Of a stretch of 13,207 bases of DNA, positions 6,712-13,207 are shown in pieces. Under the pieces are notes generated by a model. It worked only from the letters and a program-made list of their open reading frames with translations. It was not told where the DNA came from and did not search any database. Source of the DNA: an uncultured Ruminococcus sp. (GTDB lineage: Bacteria > Bacillota > Clostridia > Oscillospirales > Ruminococcaceae); NCBI GenBank assembly GCA_946544695.1, contig CAMNMO010000040.1, positions 1-13,207 on the forward strand. Reading direction: 5' to 3'. The translations under genes were made by a program, and so were the position numbers. The stretch's first letter is position 1, and every line of letters starts with the position of its first letter.

Positions 6712-7575
6712 ATGGAAAAGCAGAATAAAAAGAAGAATTACTATGACGTCAAGCGCAGCGCAAGATTTCGCATGTACTTCAGATTTTCGATGATAGCGAT
6801 GTGCTTTGTGCTGGCATTCACGCTGTTTCAGGCGTGCCAGCGTGCAAAGGGCGGCGGCGGGCTTGACCCCGATGACGTTGAACTGATACAGTACGAACTT
6901 CCAAAGGACGATGCACCAGTGGTAGTGTTCGAGACAAGTGAGGGGGACTTCACAGCGGTGCTGTACCCCGAACAGGCGCCTGAGTTCTGCAAGTATTTTG
7001 AGGGGCTCGTCAACGACGGCTACTATGACGGCACATTCGTTTTCGCCGTTCAGGAGGGCGTGTACTTTATGGGCGGTTCAAAGGCGTCCGACGGTACAGA
7101 TACCGATTCCACCGACAAGACCCAGCTTGAACCCGAACTTCACAAGGACCTGTGGCCTTTCAAGGGGGCGCTGATATCCTACGGCGACAAGGGCGGCACT
7201 GTGTTCAACAAGAAGATAATGTCCGGCAGCAGGATACTCTTTGTGGATTCAGTGGAGTTCACCGATGAGTTCAATGCTGAACTTGATGCGGCAGGCGGCA
7301 ACAGCGACCTGGTGGAAGCTTTCAAGAAAAAGGGCGGCATACCCAATTTCTCACAGCAGTACACTGTATTCGCACAGGTGTATGACGGCTTTGAGGCTTA
7401 TGATGCGATATGTGCCGCAAAGGTGACCGATGAAGAAAGCCTGCGTCCCAAGCAGACCATCACCATTGAACGTGCATATATGTCAACTTACGGCGAACAT
7501 AAAAATGACAGCTTCTTTGACCCCGACACAGATACCCTCAGTGCGGGCGACGCTGTCAGCACCGATGTTGAATAG
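6712..7575 (+). CDS. Membrane-anchored cyclophilin-like protein, degenerate active site
   Basis: A 287-aa protein with a basic N-terminus and one hydrophobic segment (about 24-41) followed by Cys42. The preceding FQA is a poor lipobox, so it is either an anchored protein or an atypical lipoprotein facing outside. Residues about 70-257 form a cyclophilin-type fold (VVVFETSEGDFTAVLYPEQAPEFCKYF, YDGT at 105-108, KGALISYGD, QYTVFAQVYDGFEAYDAI). Aligned by eye to human CypA, catalytic R55 is Ala112, F60 is Val117 and Q63 is Met120, and the SQFFI strand reads SRILFV. Prolyl isomerase activity is therefore doubtful. The acidic C-terminal tail (DPDTDTLSAGD) is disordered-looking. GGAGGG (6702-6707) gives a clear start, 12 bases after cysS, so it is probably the last gene of the operon. 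Confidence 0.85.
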   Translation: MEKQNKKKNYYDVKRSARFRMYFRFSMIAMCFVLAFTLFQACQRAKGGGGLDPDDVELIQYELPKDDAPVVVFETSEGDFTAVLYPEQAPEFCKYFEGLVNDGYYDGTFVFAVQEGVYFMGGSKASDGTDTDSTDKTQLEPELHKDLWPFKGALISYGDKGGTVFNKKIMSGSRILFVDSVEFTDEFNAELDAAGGNSDLVEAFKKKGGIPNFSQQYTVFAQVYDGFEAYDAICAAKVTDEESLRPKQTITIERAYMSTYGEHKNDSFFDPDTDTLSAGDAVSTDVE

Positions 7576-7598
7576 CTGACGGACAAATGGTTTTAACA

Positions 7599-7632
7599 AT
7601 GCCTTTTCTTCGTATGTACGTGGAAAAGGCAT
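7599..7632 (+). terminator. Probable terminator after the cys operon
   Basis: ATGCCTTTTC (7599-7608) pairs perfectly with GAAAAGGCAT (7623-7632). An inner CGTA/TACG (7611-7614/7617-7620) extends the hairpin. The following U-tract is imperfect (CATGCTTTT), so the call is moderate. It lies 23 bases after the last stop codon of the operon. Confidence 0.55.
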
Positions 7633-7788
7633 CATGCTTTTGGGCAGGCTGCTGTTTCTGCGAAAACCTGCATTTATTGTGCATTATAAATAGCAAAATG
7701 CTGAACCATTGTAAAAAAAATTACATACACTTTATGTGCATTCATTTCGGGTTCACAAAATGTTATAAAATATTTTAATAAAATATGA
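7633..7788. other. Non-coding AT-rich stretch, no gene seen
   Basis: Together with its flanks, this makes a gap of about 310 bases between genes (7576-7884). It becomes very AT-rich toward the promoter. I see an 8-base direct repeat TGTGCATT (7678-7685 and 7735-7742), each copy preceded by TTTAT, and a weak inverted repeat TGTAA/TTACA (7710-7714/7721-7725). A short open frame at 7587-7778 crosses the upstream hairpin and has no ribosome site or recognisable composition, so I do not call it. No tRNA or known RNA family was recognised. Confidence 0.6.
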
Positions 7789-7794
7789 TATAAT
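7786..7794 (+). promoter_or_regulatory. Extended -10 promoter of the SEC10/PgrA-like gene
   Basis: TGATATAAT (7786-7794) is an extended -10 element (TGnTATAAT). No good -35 box is found at the expected distance, only AT-rich sequence, which is usual for extended -10 promoters. The expected start near 7801 gives a leader of about 80 bases that contains the palindrome TCAGCATGCTGA at 7817-7828. Confidence 0.65.
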
Positions 7795-7816
7795 ATAGTT
7801 TATACGGGCATACTCA

Positions 7817-7828
7817 TCAGCATGCTGA
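7817..7828. repeat. 12-bp perfect palindrome in leader
   Basis: TCAGCATGCTGA is a perfect palindrome about 16-27 bases downstream of the inferred transcription start. Its size and place fit a repressor operator, but no matching second site was noticed, so its function is open. A shorter palindrome ATGATCAT lies at 7857-7864. Confidence 0.5.
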
Positions 7829-7884
7829 ATGCAGTGTTGTCCGCTGAATAAACATGATGATCATACTATGAAACGAGGATAAAA

Positions 7885-9183
7885 ATGGTAAGTAATAACC
7901 TGAAGCTCGGCGTAGGTCTGTCAGTTGTACTTGTGGCACTTTTTACAGGGGCTGTTGTCAAATATTCTATGAGGAGAGACCCTTTGACGGTGGAGCATTC
8001 CGCTGAATGGAGCGACCGCAAGGCGCAAGAAGTCACTGGCGGTGAGGACCTGCTGGGGGCGGATAACGACCTGCTCACGACACTCGGCGGTGATTATGAC
8101 GGTGCTGTAACACAGTCCACTGAAAAGCTTGACAACCGCAGGGAGAGAGTGACCACTACTTTCGCTGAAACGGCAGCTGTTGTAAAGACCACTGCTGCTG
8201 AAAAAGTCACCACCGCAGAAGGTGAAGTAGGTGATCCTTTTGCTGAGACGACTACCACAAAAGCTGCTGCTGTTGAAACAGAAGAAGGCAAGGTCGGCAA
8301 GGCACTTGATAAGGCTGCTGCTGCACATGATGCTGCTCTTGATAAGCTAAATAAGGCAAATGATGCACTCACTGCCGCACAGACCAATGTTGATACTTAT
8401 CAGACCAAGCTGGACGAAGCAAAGGTAAAGCTTGATGAAGCACAGGCAAAATTTGATGAATCACAGGCAGAGAATTACAACAGAGGTCTGTATGGTTTCT
8501 ATGAGTATATAGGTTCACAGGAGGGCATGGATGCTTTTAACAGCTCTGAGTATTCGGGAGTTGTTGAGTCCGGCAACAGATATGATGCTGCTTCGATAGA
8601 ACGTGTAAAAAATGCTTTGACACTGATCAAAAATGCAAATAAACTCAGAGTTGAAGAAGGCAAGCCCGAGTTCAAGATAAGCCACAAGCTGATGGCACTG
8701 GCTGTACTCAATAATGACATGGCATCTGTAAACGGCGAGAGCAGCAATAATACAGAGTTCGATGAGGATCTGGCTTATGGTTTTGAAGATCCGCTCGATG
8801 CATGGTATTATGATGAAAGAGAGTATAACGGCGCCAATTATCAGAGCCTGATGAATGAGAACTATGTTGCAGCAGGTGCAGCTTACAGCGTTCTTGACGG
8901 CAGAGTGCATAATATACTGATGGCTTCCGATGATCAGGATCACGGCGTACTGATGACTGTGGCTGAGTTTGAAAAAGACTTCAACCCCTATTATGAAGTA
9001 ACAATAAAGGGCAGAGATGCTTCCAGAGAGCAGAGCAGTTATGATAACATCAGCCAGAAGCTGGAAGATGCAAAGCAGAAGGTGGCAGACAAGGAGGAGG
9101 CAGTAAGGACTGCATCTGAAAAATACGAGGCTGCCAAGAAAACTTATGAAGAAAAACTTGCAGCTTATCAGGCACTTCAGTGA
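7885..9183 (+). CDS. Membrane-anchored coiled-coil protein with SEC10/PgrA (CAP-like) domain
   Basis: A 432-aa protein. One transmembrane signal-anchor lies at about 7-27 (LKLGVGLSVVLVALFTGAVV). It is followed by a Thr/Ala/Glu-rich linker (about 85-135), a first coiled coil (about 138-195; ALDKLNKANDALTAAQTNVD), a globular domain at about 200-350, and a second coiled coil to the C-terminus (about 380-430). The globular part follows the SEC10/PgrA surface-exclusion pattern, a CAP/SCP relative: GLYGFYEYIGS, LTLIKNANKLRVEEGKPEFKIS, EDLAYGFEDPLDAWYYDE, and a 'Y..aGaAysv' strand. The Glu of the family's ENLAWGY is kept (E294), but the preceding conserved His is not evident. No LPxTG sorting signal follows. 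AGGA at 7876-7879 supports the start. Role unknown; in other Gram-positives such proteins sit at the surface and affect adhesion or conjugation. Confidence 0.8.
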   Translation: MVSNNLKLGVGLSVVLVALFTGAVVKYSMRRDPLTVEHSAEWSDRKAQEVTGGEDLLGADNDLLTTLGGDYDGAVTQSTEKLDNRRERVTTTFAETAAVVKTTAAEKVTTAEGEVGDPFAETTTTKAAAVETEEGKVGKALDKAAAAHDAALDKLNKANDALTAAQTNVDTYQTKLDEAKVKLDEAQAKFDESQAENYNRGLYGFYEYIGSQEGMDAFNSSEYSGVVESGNRYDAASIERVKNALTLIKNANKLRVEEGKPEFKISHKLMALAVLNNDMASVNGESSNNTEFDEDLAYGFEDPLDAWYYDEREYNGANYQSLMNENYVAAGAAYSVLDGRVHNILMASDDQDHGVLMTVAEFEKDFNPYYEVTIKGRDASREQSSYDNISQKLEDAKQKVADKEEAVRTASEKYEAAKKTYEEKLAAYQALQ

Positions 9184-9222
9184 CATGCTGACGGTTTGAT
9201 ATGAGCAAATAAAAAATCTATC

Positions 9223-9267
9223 CTGCCTCGTTCAGTGTCGGAATATCCGATATTTGTGACGGGGCAG
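9223..9267. terminator. Hairpin between surface-protein genes, possible terminator
   Basis: CTGCCTCGT (9223-9231) pairs with ACGGGGCAG (9259-9267) with one G.U pair, and an inner TCGGA/TCCGA hairpin (9238-9242/9246-9250) sits inside. On the + strand the following sequence, TATTGTATT, is only loosely U-rich. On the - strand the hairpin is followed by a better T-run (ATTTTTTATT). It could end transcription of the upstream gene, or work in either direction. Confidence 0.42.
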
Positions 9268-9304
9268 TATTGTATTAAAAGACATATTTTTTGGAAGGGT
9301 GTAC

Positions 9305-11068
9305 ATGAAGACGATAAAACGTATCATCAGCATTGCGGCAGCCTGTGCGATGCTGACAGACATGATGGTTTTTCCTGCGGCAGCTGATGACAGACAGACT
9401 GTCACGATATCCGCAGAAAACAGCATGGCTGTGTTTGAAGGCTGGGGCACGGGACTCGGTACATGGGCTGAACGTACAGGCGGCAGCGAAGGTGCTGTCA
9501 ATAAAGCGGTCGAACTGCTTTACGGTGATGACGGGCTGAGAATGAATATAATCAGGTATAATGTGGGCGGCGGCGATGCACCGTCACACTCGCATTTTAT
9601 CGACAGCAGTGCAGTAGTAAGACCCTGGTGGAAGGCGGGCAGTGTTGACGAGGAAAAGCTGAAATATAAGTTCGATGAAAAAGCAGATGCCGCACAGATG
9701 GCTGTGCTTAAAAAGGCAGCAGCTGCCGCAGGCGGCAAGGCAGAAGTCGAACTGTATTCCTATTCGCCGCCCTATTTCATGACGGTAAGCGGGTGTACCA
9801 CCGGTGCTGTCTATTCGGGTGACAACAACGTCAGGAAGGACTGCTATGATAATTATGCTTACTATCTGGCAGGCACCGCTGAACTTATAGAAAAAGCAGG
9901 CGTTACCGTGCACAGCATAGCGCCGATGAACGAACCGTCCTCTCTGCACTGGAAGGCTTACGGCACAAGGCAGGAGGGCTGCCATATCTCGGGCGGTGCA
10001 GACCAGTCAAAGCTGGTGACCGAACTGAGAAAAGCGCTGGATAAAAAGAAAATGGATAATGTCATCATTGGGGTATCCGATGAGGCTGACACAGCATGCG
10101 CCGCACAAAGTCTCGGTGCAATGACAGGTGATGCATTGAGGTCTGCGGACAGGGTAAATGTTCACAGCACAGAAAGTGCCGATACCGAAGCTTATCTTGA
10201 AGCAGCAGGCAGGCGAAGTACTTGGATAACCGAAGCTGACGGGCTTTACAATGCAGGTGAGGACGCAGGCGAAATGTCTGCGGCACTGGGACTTGGCAGA
10301 TGTGTTATCGCTGACCTCAACAATACACACGCTTCCGCATGGGTGATGTGGCAGGCTGTAACCGAAGACCCGCCCGCTGCTGACGGAAGCTGTCTTGGTC
10401 TGGTATGCGGCGCCCCCCGTGCGGAAATGTCAGTGCTTTCGCAGCGCTACTACGCTTTCGGGCAGTTCAGCAGATATATCAGCCCGTCATCAATGCTTAT
10501 AAAGGTAGATGATGAAAGGATAGCCGCTTATGACAGTGACAGCGATACACTGGCTGTCGTTGCAGTCAACGATTCGTCAAAGTCAATACCCGTCAGGTTT
10601 GAACTGGAGGGCTTTGATATCGAAAAAAGCGGTAACGTCACGGCGGTGCGCACATCCGGCACCATCGCTGACGGTGAACACTGGGCTGAAAAGGAAAATG
10701 CCGCAAAGCTTTACAGAACAGGTTTTCATGCCGAACTTGCAGCTGATTCGGTGACGACCTATATAATAAGCGGAGTTAAGCTGCGTCCTGATGGCAGGGC
10801 AGGTGATACCAACGGTGACGGTAATGTAAACGTTACAGATGCGTCACTGGCGGCAGCGCACGTAAAGTCGGTAAAGGCACTTCCTGCCGCTGAAAAGCTG
10901 AGGGCTGATGTGAATGCCGACGGCGTTGTGAATGTCACGGATATCTCGCTGATAGCTGCCCATATAAAGGGCGTGCGTATGCTGCCCGAGGAGATAGCCT
11001 ATACCGATGATGAATTCATCACCGATGAGGAGACCACTTATGATGAAACGTCCACAGACGGTGAATAG
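9305..11068 (+). CDS. Secreted GH30-like glycoside hydrolase with C-terminal dockerin
   Basis: A 587-aa protein with a signal peptide (residues 1-27; basic MKTIKR, hydrophobic core, cleavage near PAAA-DD). Residues about 35-490 match the GH30 family of the Glyco_hydr_30_2 kind, known for endo-beta-1,6-galactanases (FEGWGTGLGTWAERTGG; GLRMNIIRYNVGGGD). The proposed acid/base is E210 in APMNEPSS, and the nucleophile E310 in TWITEADG. The C-terminal beta-sandwich typical of GH30 lies at about 395-490. A type-I-like dockerin follows (501-560) with two calcium loops: D501, N503, D505, N509, D512, and D535, N537, D539, N543, D546. The last 26 residues form an acidic Thr-rich tail. It therefore probably joins a scaffold on the cell surface. 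The ATG at 9305 is preferred over GTG at 9299 because GGAAGGG (9293-9299) would leave that codon no spacing. Confidence 0.9.
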   Translation: MKTIKRIISIAAACAMLTDMMVFPAAADDRQTVTISAENSMAVFEGWGTGLGTWAERTGGSEGAVNKAVELLYGDDGLRMNIIRYNVGGGDAPSHSHFIDSSAVVRPWWKAGSVDEEKLKYKFDEKADAAQMAVLKKAAAAAGGKAEVELYSYSPPYFMTVSGCTTGAVYSGDNNVRKDCYDNYAYYLAGTAELIEKAGVTVHSIAPMNEPSSLHWKAYGTRQEGCHISGGADQSKLVTELRKALDKKKMDNVIIGVSDEADTACAAQSLGAMTGDALRSADRVNVHSTESADTEAYLEAAGRRSTWITEADGLYNAGEDAGEMSAALGLGRCVIADLNNTHASAWVMWQAVTEDPPAADGSCLGLVCGAPRAEMSVLSQRYYAFGQFSRYISPSSMLIKVDDERIAAYDSDSDTLAVVAVNDSSKSIPVRFELEGFDIEKSGNVTAVRTSGTIADGEHWAEKENAAKLYRTGFHAELAADSVTTYIISGVKLRPDGRAGDTNGDGNVNVTDASLAAAHVKSVKALPAAEKLRADVNADGVVNVTDISLIAAHIKGVRMLPEEIAYTDDEFITDEETTYDETSTDGE

Positions 11069-11085
11069 GCACCCGCTTTGACCAA

Positions 11086-11122
11086 AATGCCCGAAACTAC
11101 TATGGCTTTCGGGCATTCTTTT
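11086..11122 (+). terminator. Intrinsic terminator after the GH30-dockerin gene
   Basis: An 11-base perfect stem, AATGCCCGAAA (11086-11096) with TTTCGGGCATT (11107-11117), encloses a 10-base loop and is followed by CTTTT. It lies 17 bases after the stop codon. Confidence 0.88.
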
Positions 11123-11135
11123 GTGTTTACATCAA

Positions 11136-11164
11136 TTGACAGATTCAGGGATTTCGGATATAAT
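11136..11164 (+). promoter_or_regulatory. Consensus sigma-A promoter of the LRR-dockerin gene
   Basis: TTGACA (11136-11141), a 17-base spacer and TATAAT (11159-11164) match the full consensus. It starts 14 bases after the preceding terminator and gives a leader of about 50 bases. Such a perfect promoter suggests strong constitutive expression unless a repressor acts. I see no clear operator. Confidence 0.92.
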
Positions 11165-11222
11165 CAAAAAGACGGGTCATAAATGGATATGACCATATAT
11201 TTTCAAAGAGAGGTCAGATAAT

Positions 11223-12203
11223 ATGTTTGATAAAAAAAGACCGATAGCTTTCATTGCGGCTGCGGTGTTTGCGCTGGGCGGTATACAGTTTTCGGGGACT
11301 GTCATCGCTGAGAGAAGCATAGCTGCGTCGGCTGAGACTTATGATGTTTTCAGCTATAAAAAAGTCGGCGGCGTGGCTGAGATAACTGCCTGCAATGCTG
11401 ACGGCGGTGAGGTCGTGATACCTTCGGAGATAGACGGTATCAAGGTGACTTCTGTCGGCAGCGATGCATTCTTTCAGTGTGACCGCATAACTGCTGTGAC
11501 CATACCCGATACTGTCACCTCGATAGGGGAAAATGCTTTTGCTGACTGCGCTGCCCTTAAAACCGTAAAGCTTGGTGATGCGGTGGCAGAGATAGGTGCG
11601 TGTGCATTCAGCAGCTGTTCTTCACTGAACGAACTGGTGCTGCCCGAGTCTGTTAAGACCGTGGGCGAAGCTGCATTTACCGACTGCACAGCCCTTACCA
11701 CGATAACAGTGCCCGACACTGATATTGCTATTGAAAGCGAGGCTTTCCTCGGGTGCACTGCACTTAAAACCGTCACACTGCCCGCTGATGTAAAGGTGGG
11801 TGACTATGCGCTGGGATTCACGATGGGCGATGACGAAAATGCTTTCTACAAGCCTGTTAAGGATTTTAAGATAGTGTGCTATACTAATTCGCCCGCCTAC
11901 GTTTATGCTATGGAGAACCTGCTGGGCTGTGAGGTGCTTGACCCTGAAACTCCCGCCGACCCTGTTGAACCAAAGAGTCAGGACGATATATCAACTGATG
12001 AGGAATATTTCAGCGCAGGCGATGTTAACGGCGACGGAAGCATAAATGTTTCGGATATTGCGCTGACAGCTGCACATGTCAAGGGCATCAAGGGGCTGGA
12101 CGGTGACATGCTTGAAAGGGCAGATGCTGACGGCAGCGGTTCTGTGAACGTTACCGATATCTCGATGATAGCAGGCTATGTCAAAGGGCTGTATGCTTTG
12201 TGA
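11223..12203 (+). CDS. Secreted BspA-type leucine-rich-repeat protein with C-terminal dockerin
   Basis: A 326-aa protein with an N-terminal signal peptide (about 1-38, basic FDKKR then hydrophobic, cleavage near ASA-E). Residues about 40-195 carry BspA-like LRR_5 repeats of roughly 23 residues, with the recurring pattern 'tvtIPdsVtsIGenAFadCtaLktV' (for example 92-115, 116-138, 139-161, 162-184). A linker rich in Asp/Glu/Pro precedes a dockerin at about 266-326 with loops D267-N269-D271-N275-D278 and D301-D303-S305-N309-D312. The second loop has Ser in place of Asp at position 305. No catalytic domain is present, so it is probably a binding or structural cellulosome component. AGAGAGG (11207-11213) precedes the ATG. 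It has its own strong promoter and terminator. Confidence 0.9.
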   Translation: MFDKKRPIAFIAAAVFALGGIQFSGTVIAERSIAASAETYDVFSYKKVGGVAEITACNADGGEVVIPSEIDGIKVTSVGSDAFFQCDRITAVTIPDTVTSIGENAFADCAALKTVKLGDAVAEIGACAFSSCSSLNELVLPESVKTVGEAAFTDCTALTTITVPDTDIAIESEAFLGCTALKTVTLPADVKVGDYALGFTMGDDENAFYKPVKDFKIVCYTNSPAYVYAMENLLGCEVLDPETPADPVEPKSQDDISTDEEYFSAGDVNGDGSINVSDIALTAAHVKGIKGLDGDMLERADADGSGSVNVTDISMIAGYVKGLYAL

Positions 12204-12236
12204 TAAATAAGCATAATGACAGACAGTGATCACCAT

Positions 12237-12266
12237 ACAGGCGGGGCTTGCCCCTGCCTGTTTTTT
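12237..12266 (+). terminator. Intrinsic terminator after the LRR-dockerin gene
   Basis: ACAGGC/GCCTGT (12237-12242/12256-12261) and GGGG/CCCC (12243-12246/12251-12254) form a GC-rich stem with a CTTG tetraloop and one bulged T (12255). A run of six T (12261-12266) follows. Confidence 0.93.
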
Positions 12267-12285
12267 GTCCCTCTGCCGCCATGAC

Positions 12286-12314
12286 TTTACAATTGCTGAT
12301 AAATCTGCTATAAT
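12286..12314 (+). promoter_or_regulatory. Sigma-A-type promoter of the two-component system
   Basis: TTTACA (12286-12291), a 17-base spacer and TATAAT (12309-12314) lie just upstream of the response-regulator gene. The predicted start near 12321 leaves only about a dozen bases of leader, enough for the AAGGAAGG ribosome site. Confidence 0.85.
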
Positions 12315-12332
12315 GCTTATGAAAGGAAGGCG

Positions 12333-13019
12333 ATGACAATGAAGCTGAAGATAGCTGTCATCGAAGATGACAAGGAGATAAACAGGATACTGAACGATCT
12401 GCTGACACAAAGCGGTTATGAGACAATGCAGGCTTATGACGGTGATGAAGCCTCAAAGCTGCTTCGGCAGGAAAGTTTTGACCTGGTGCTGATGGATCTG
12501 ATGCTGCCTTACAAGAACGGCGAAAGGCTGATCGCCGAACTTAGAGAGATCTCACAGACGCCCGTGATCGTCATATCTGCAAAGTCCATGATGGAGACTA
12601 AGCTTGAGGTTCTGCGGCTGGGTGCTGATGATTATATGATCAAGCCCTTTGATATCGACGAAGTGCTGGTCAGGATAGAAGTCGTGCTGCGCCGCACAGG
12701 TGCATTCAGAAACGATAATGTCATAGAGGTCTGCGGGATAATTTTCAACACCGCAGAAAATCAGGTAACGGTGGAAGGTAAGGCAGTCAGGCTGACTGCA
12801 AAGGAACTGATGCTGCTGAAACTTTTCATGGAACACCCGAAAAAGGTCTACACCAAGCAGGAACTCTACGAGAGTGTATGGAACGAGACCTATTATTATG
12901 AGGACAACACCATAAACGTCCATGTAAGCAACCTGAGAAGCAAGCTGAGGAAGGTGTGCGGCAGGGACTGCATCGACACAGTGTGGGGCATAGGGTACCG
13001 CATGAAAGGTGACAGCTGA
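12333..13019 (+). CDS. OmpR/PhoB-family response regulator
   Basis: A 228-aa DNA-binding response regulator of a two-component system, activated by phosphorylation. The receiver domain (about 4-120) has the acidic pocket E11-D12-D13, phosphoacceptor D55 in VLMDLMLP, Ser82 in VIVISAKS at the switch position, and K104 in YMIKPFD. The C-terminal winged-helix domain (about 130-226) shows the OmpR-type pattern LTAKELMLLKLF, KQELYESVW and NTINVHVSNLRSKLR...DTVWGIGYRM. The target genes cannot be told from the sequence. ATG at 12333 is used, but ATG at 12339, eight bases after AAGGAAGG (12323-12330), is equally likely. Its stop overlaps the next start (ATGA type), as is common for regulator-kinase pairs. 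Confidence 0.95.
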   Translation: MTMKLKIAVIEDDKEINRILNDLLTQSGYETMQAYDGDEASKLLRQESFDLVLMDLMLPYKNGERLIAELREISQTPVIVISAKSMMETKLEVLRLGADDYMIKPFDIDEVLVRIEVVLRRTGAFRNDNVIEVCGIIFNTAENQVTVEGKAVRLTAKELMLLKLFMEHPKKVYTKQELYESVWNETYYYEDNTINVHVSNLRSKLRKVCGRDCIDTVWGIGYRMKGDS

Positions 13020-13207
13020 TGTTATGGGCTGTGATACTGCTGGGCGTGATATCACTGGCACTGCTTGGCTACATCATCTTGATGAAGCGGGAGATACGTA
13101 TGATCCGCAGGGAAGTGGAACGCACAACAGATAAGGATTATAACAGGCTGCTGCTGATAAAGCTTATGGCCAGCGATATCAAAGAACTTGCGGCTGCCAT
13201 CAAAAAA
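13019..13207 (+). CDS. Sensor histidine kinase, N-terminal part (cut by window end)
   Basis: Only the first 63 residues are present. One transmembrane segment (about 2-21, LWAVILLGVISLALLGYIIL) is followed by a basic amphipathic region (KREIRMIRREVERTTDKDYN), then LLLIKLMASDIKELAAAIKK. This layout, with a single N-terminal membrane helix and almost no outside loop, is known for clostridial sensor kinases, where the juxtamembrane coil leads to the HisKA dimerisation domain. The catalytic part lies outside the window. The ATG at 13019 overlaps the TGA of the response regulator, so the two are translationally coupled and probably cognate. Confidence 0.82.
   Translation, partial: MLWAVILLGVISLALLGYIILMKREIRMIRREVERTTDKDYNRLLLIKLMASDIKELAAAIKK

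Noticed and set aside
7587..7778. 63-codon open frame after the cyclophilin-like gene
   Set aside because: It runs through the terminator-like hairpin, has no ribosome site, and its composition is that of AT-rich non-coding DNA.
8515..9186. Long - strand open frame opposite the SEC10-like gene
   Set aside because: It is a shadow of the + strand gene: Cys/Ile-rich with no recognisable pattern or ribosome site, while the + frame has clear domains.
9299..9304. GTG start for the GH30-dockerin protein
   Set aside because: It overlaps the ribosome site; ATG at 9305 gives a standard signal peptide with basic N-terminus.
1..13207. CRISPR array, insertion sequence, tRNA or rRNA gene
   Set aside because: No regularly spaced repeats, transposase patterns, terminal repeats or tRNA cloverleaf were seen anywhere in the window.

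Overview
The window looks like a chromosomal segment of a low-GC Gram-positive anaerobe of the Ruminococcus type (Oscillospiraceae/Ruminococcaceae). The basis is two proteins ending in type-I-like dockerins, a GH30-family glycosidase, a T-box riboswitch, strong AGGAGG-type ribosome binding sites, and the gene order recA-recX followed by rimO-pgsA. The species cannot be fixed from the sequence; R. albus, R. flavefaciens and relatives are reasonable guesses. All supported genes are on the + strand.

Left block (1-3366), housekeeping. It holds the 3' end of recA, then recX, then a small unrecognised protein starting at TTG. A sigma-A-type promoter (TTTACA-17-TATAAT) then drives rimO (S12 methylthiotransferase) and pgsA (phosphatidylglycerophosphate synthase).

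Middle block (3367-7632), a cysteine operon. A well-preserved T-box riboswitch (about 3379-3627) carries Stem I with AG-bulge and distal-loop motifs, a UGC (Cys) specifier, the T-box motif, and mutually exclusive antiterminator and terminator helices. It precedes five closely packed genes: a small tyrosine-phosphatase-like protein that has lost its catalytic core, cysE (serine acetyltransferase), an unrecognised 209-aa protein, cysS (cysteinyl-tRNA synthetase), and a membrane-anchored, catalytically degenerate cyclophilin. The inferred logic is that uncharged tRNA-Cys turns on both cysteine synthesis and tRNA-Cys charging. A hairpin follows the last gene.

Right block (7633-12266), surface and cellulosome-type proteins. 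It holds an N-terminally anchored coiled-coil protein with a SEC10/PgrA (CAP-like) domain, a secreted GH30-like glycosidase with a C-terminal dockerin, and a secreted BspA-type leucine-rich-repeat protein with a C-terminal dockerin. These look separately transcribed: the first has an extended -10 promoter, the LRR-dockerin gene has a perfect TTGACA-17-TATAAT promoter, and clear terminators follow the GH30 gene and the LRR gene.

Right end (12286-13207). A promoter drives an OmpR/PhoB-type response regulator whose stop codon overlaps the start of a membrane histidine kinase cut off by the window edge.

I did not see a wholly new multi-gene system. The points most worth a second look are the core-deleted phosphatase sitting first under a Cys T-box, the dead-looking cyclophilin and the unknown 209-aa protein in the same operon, and the non-catalytic LRR-dockerin protein.
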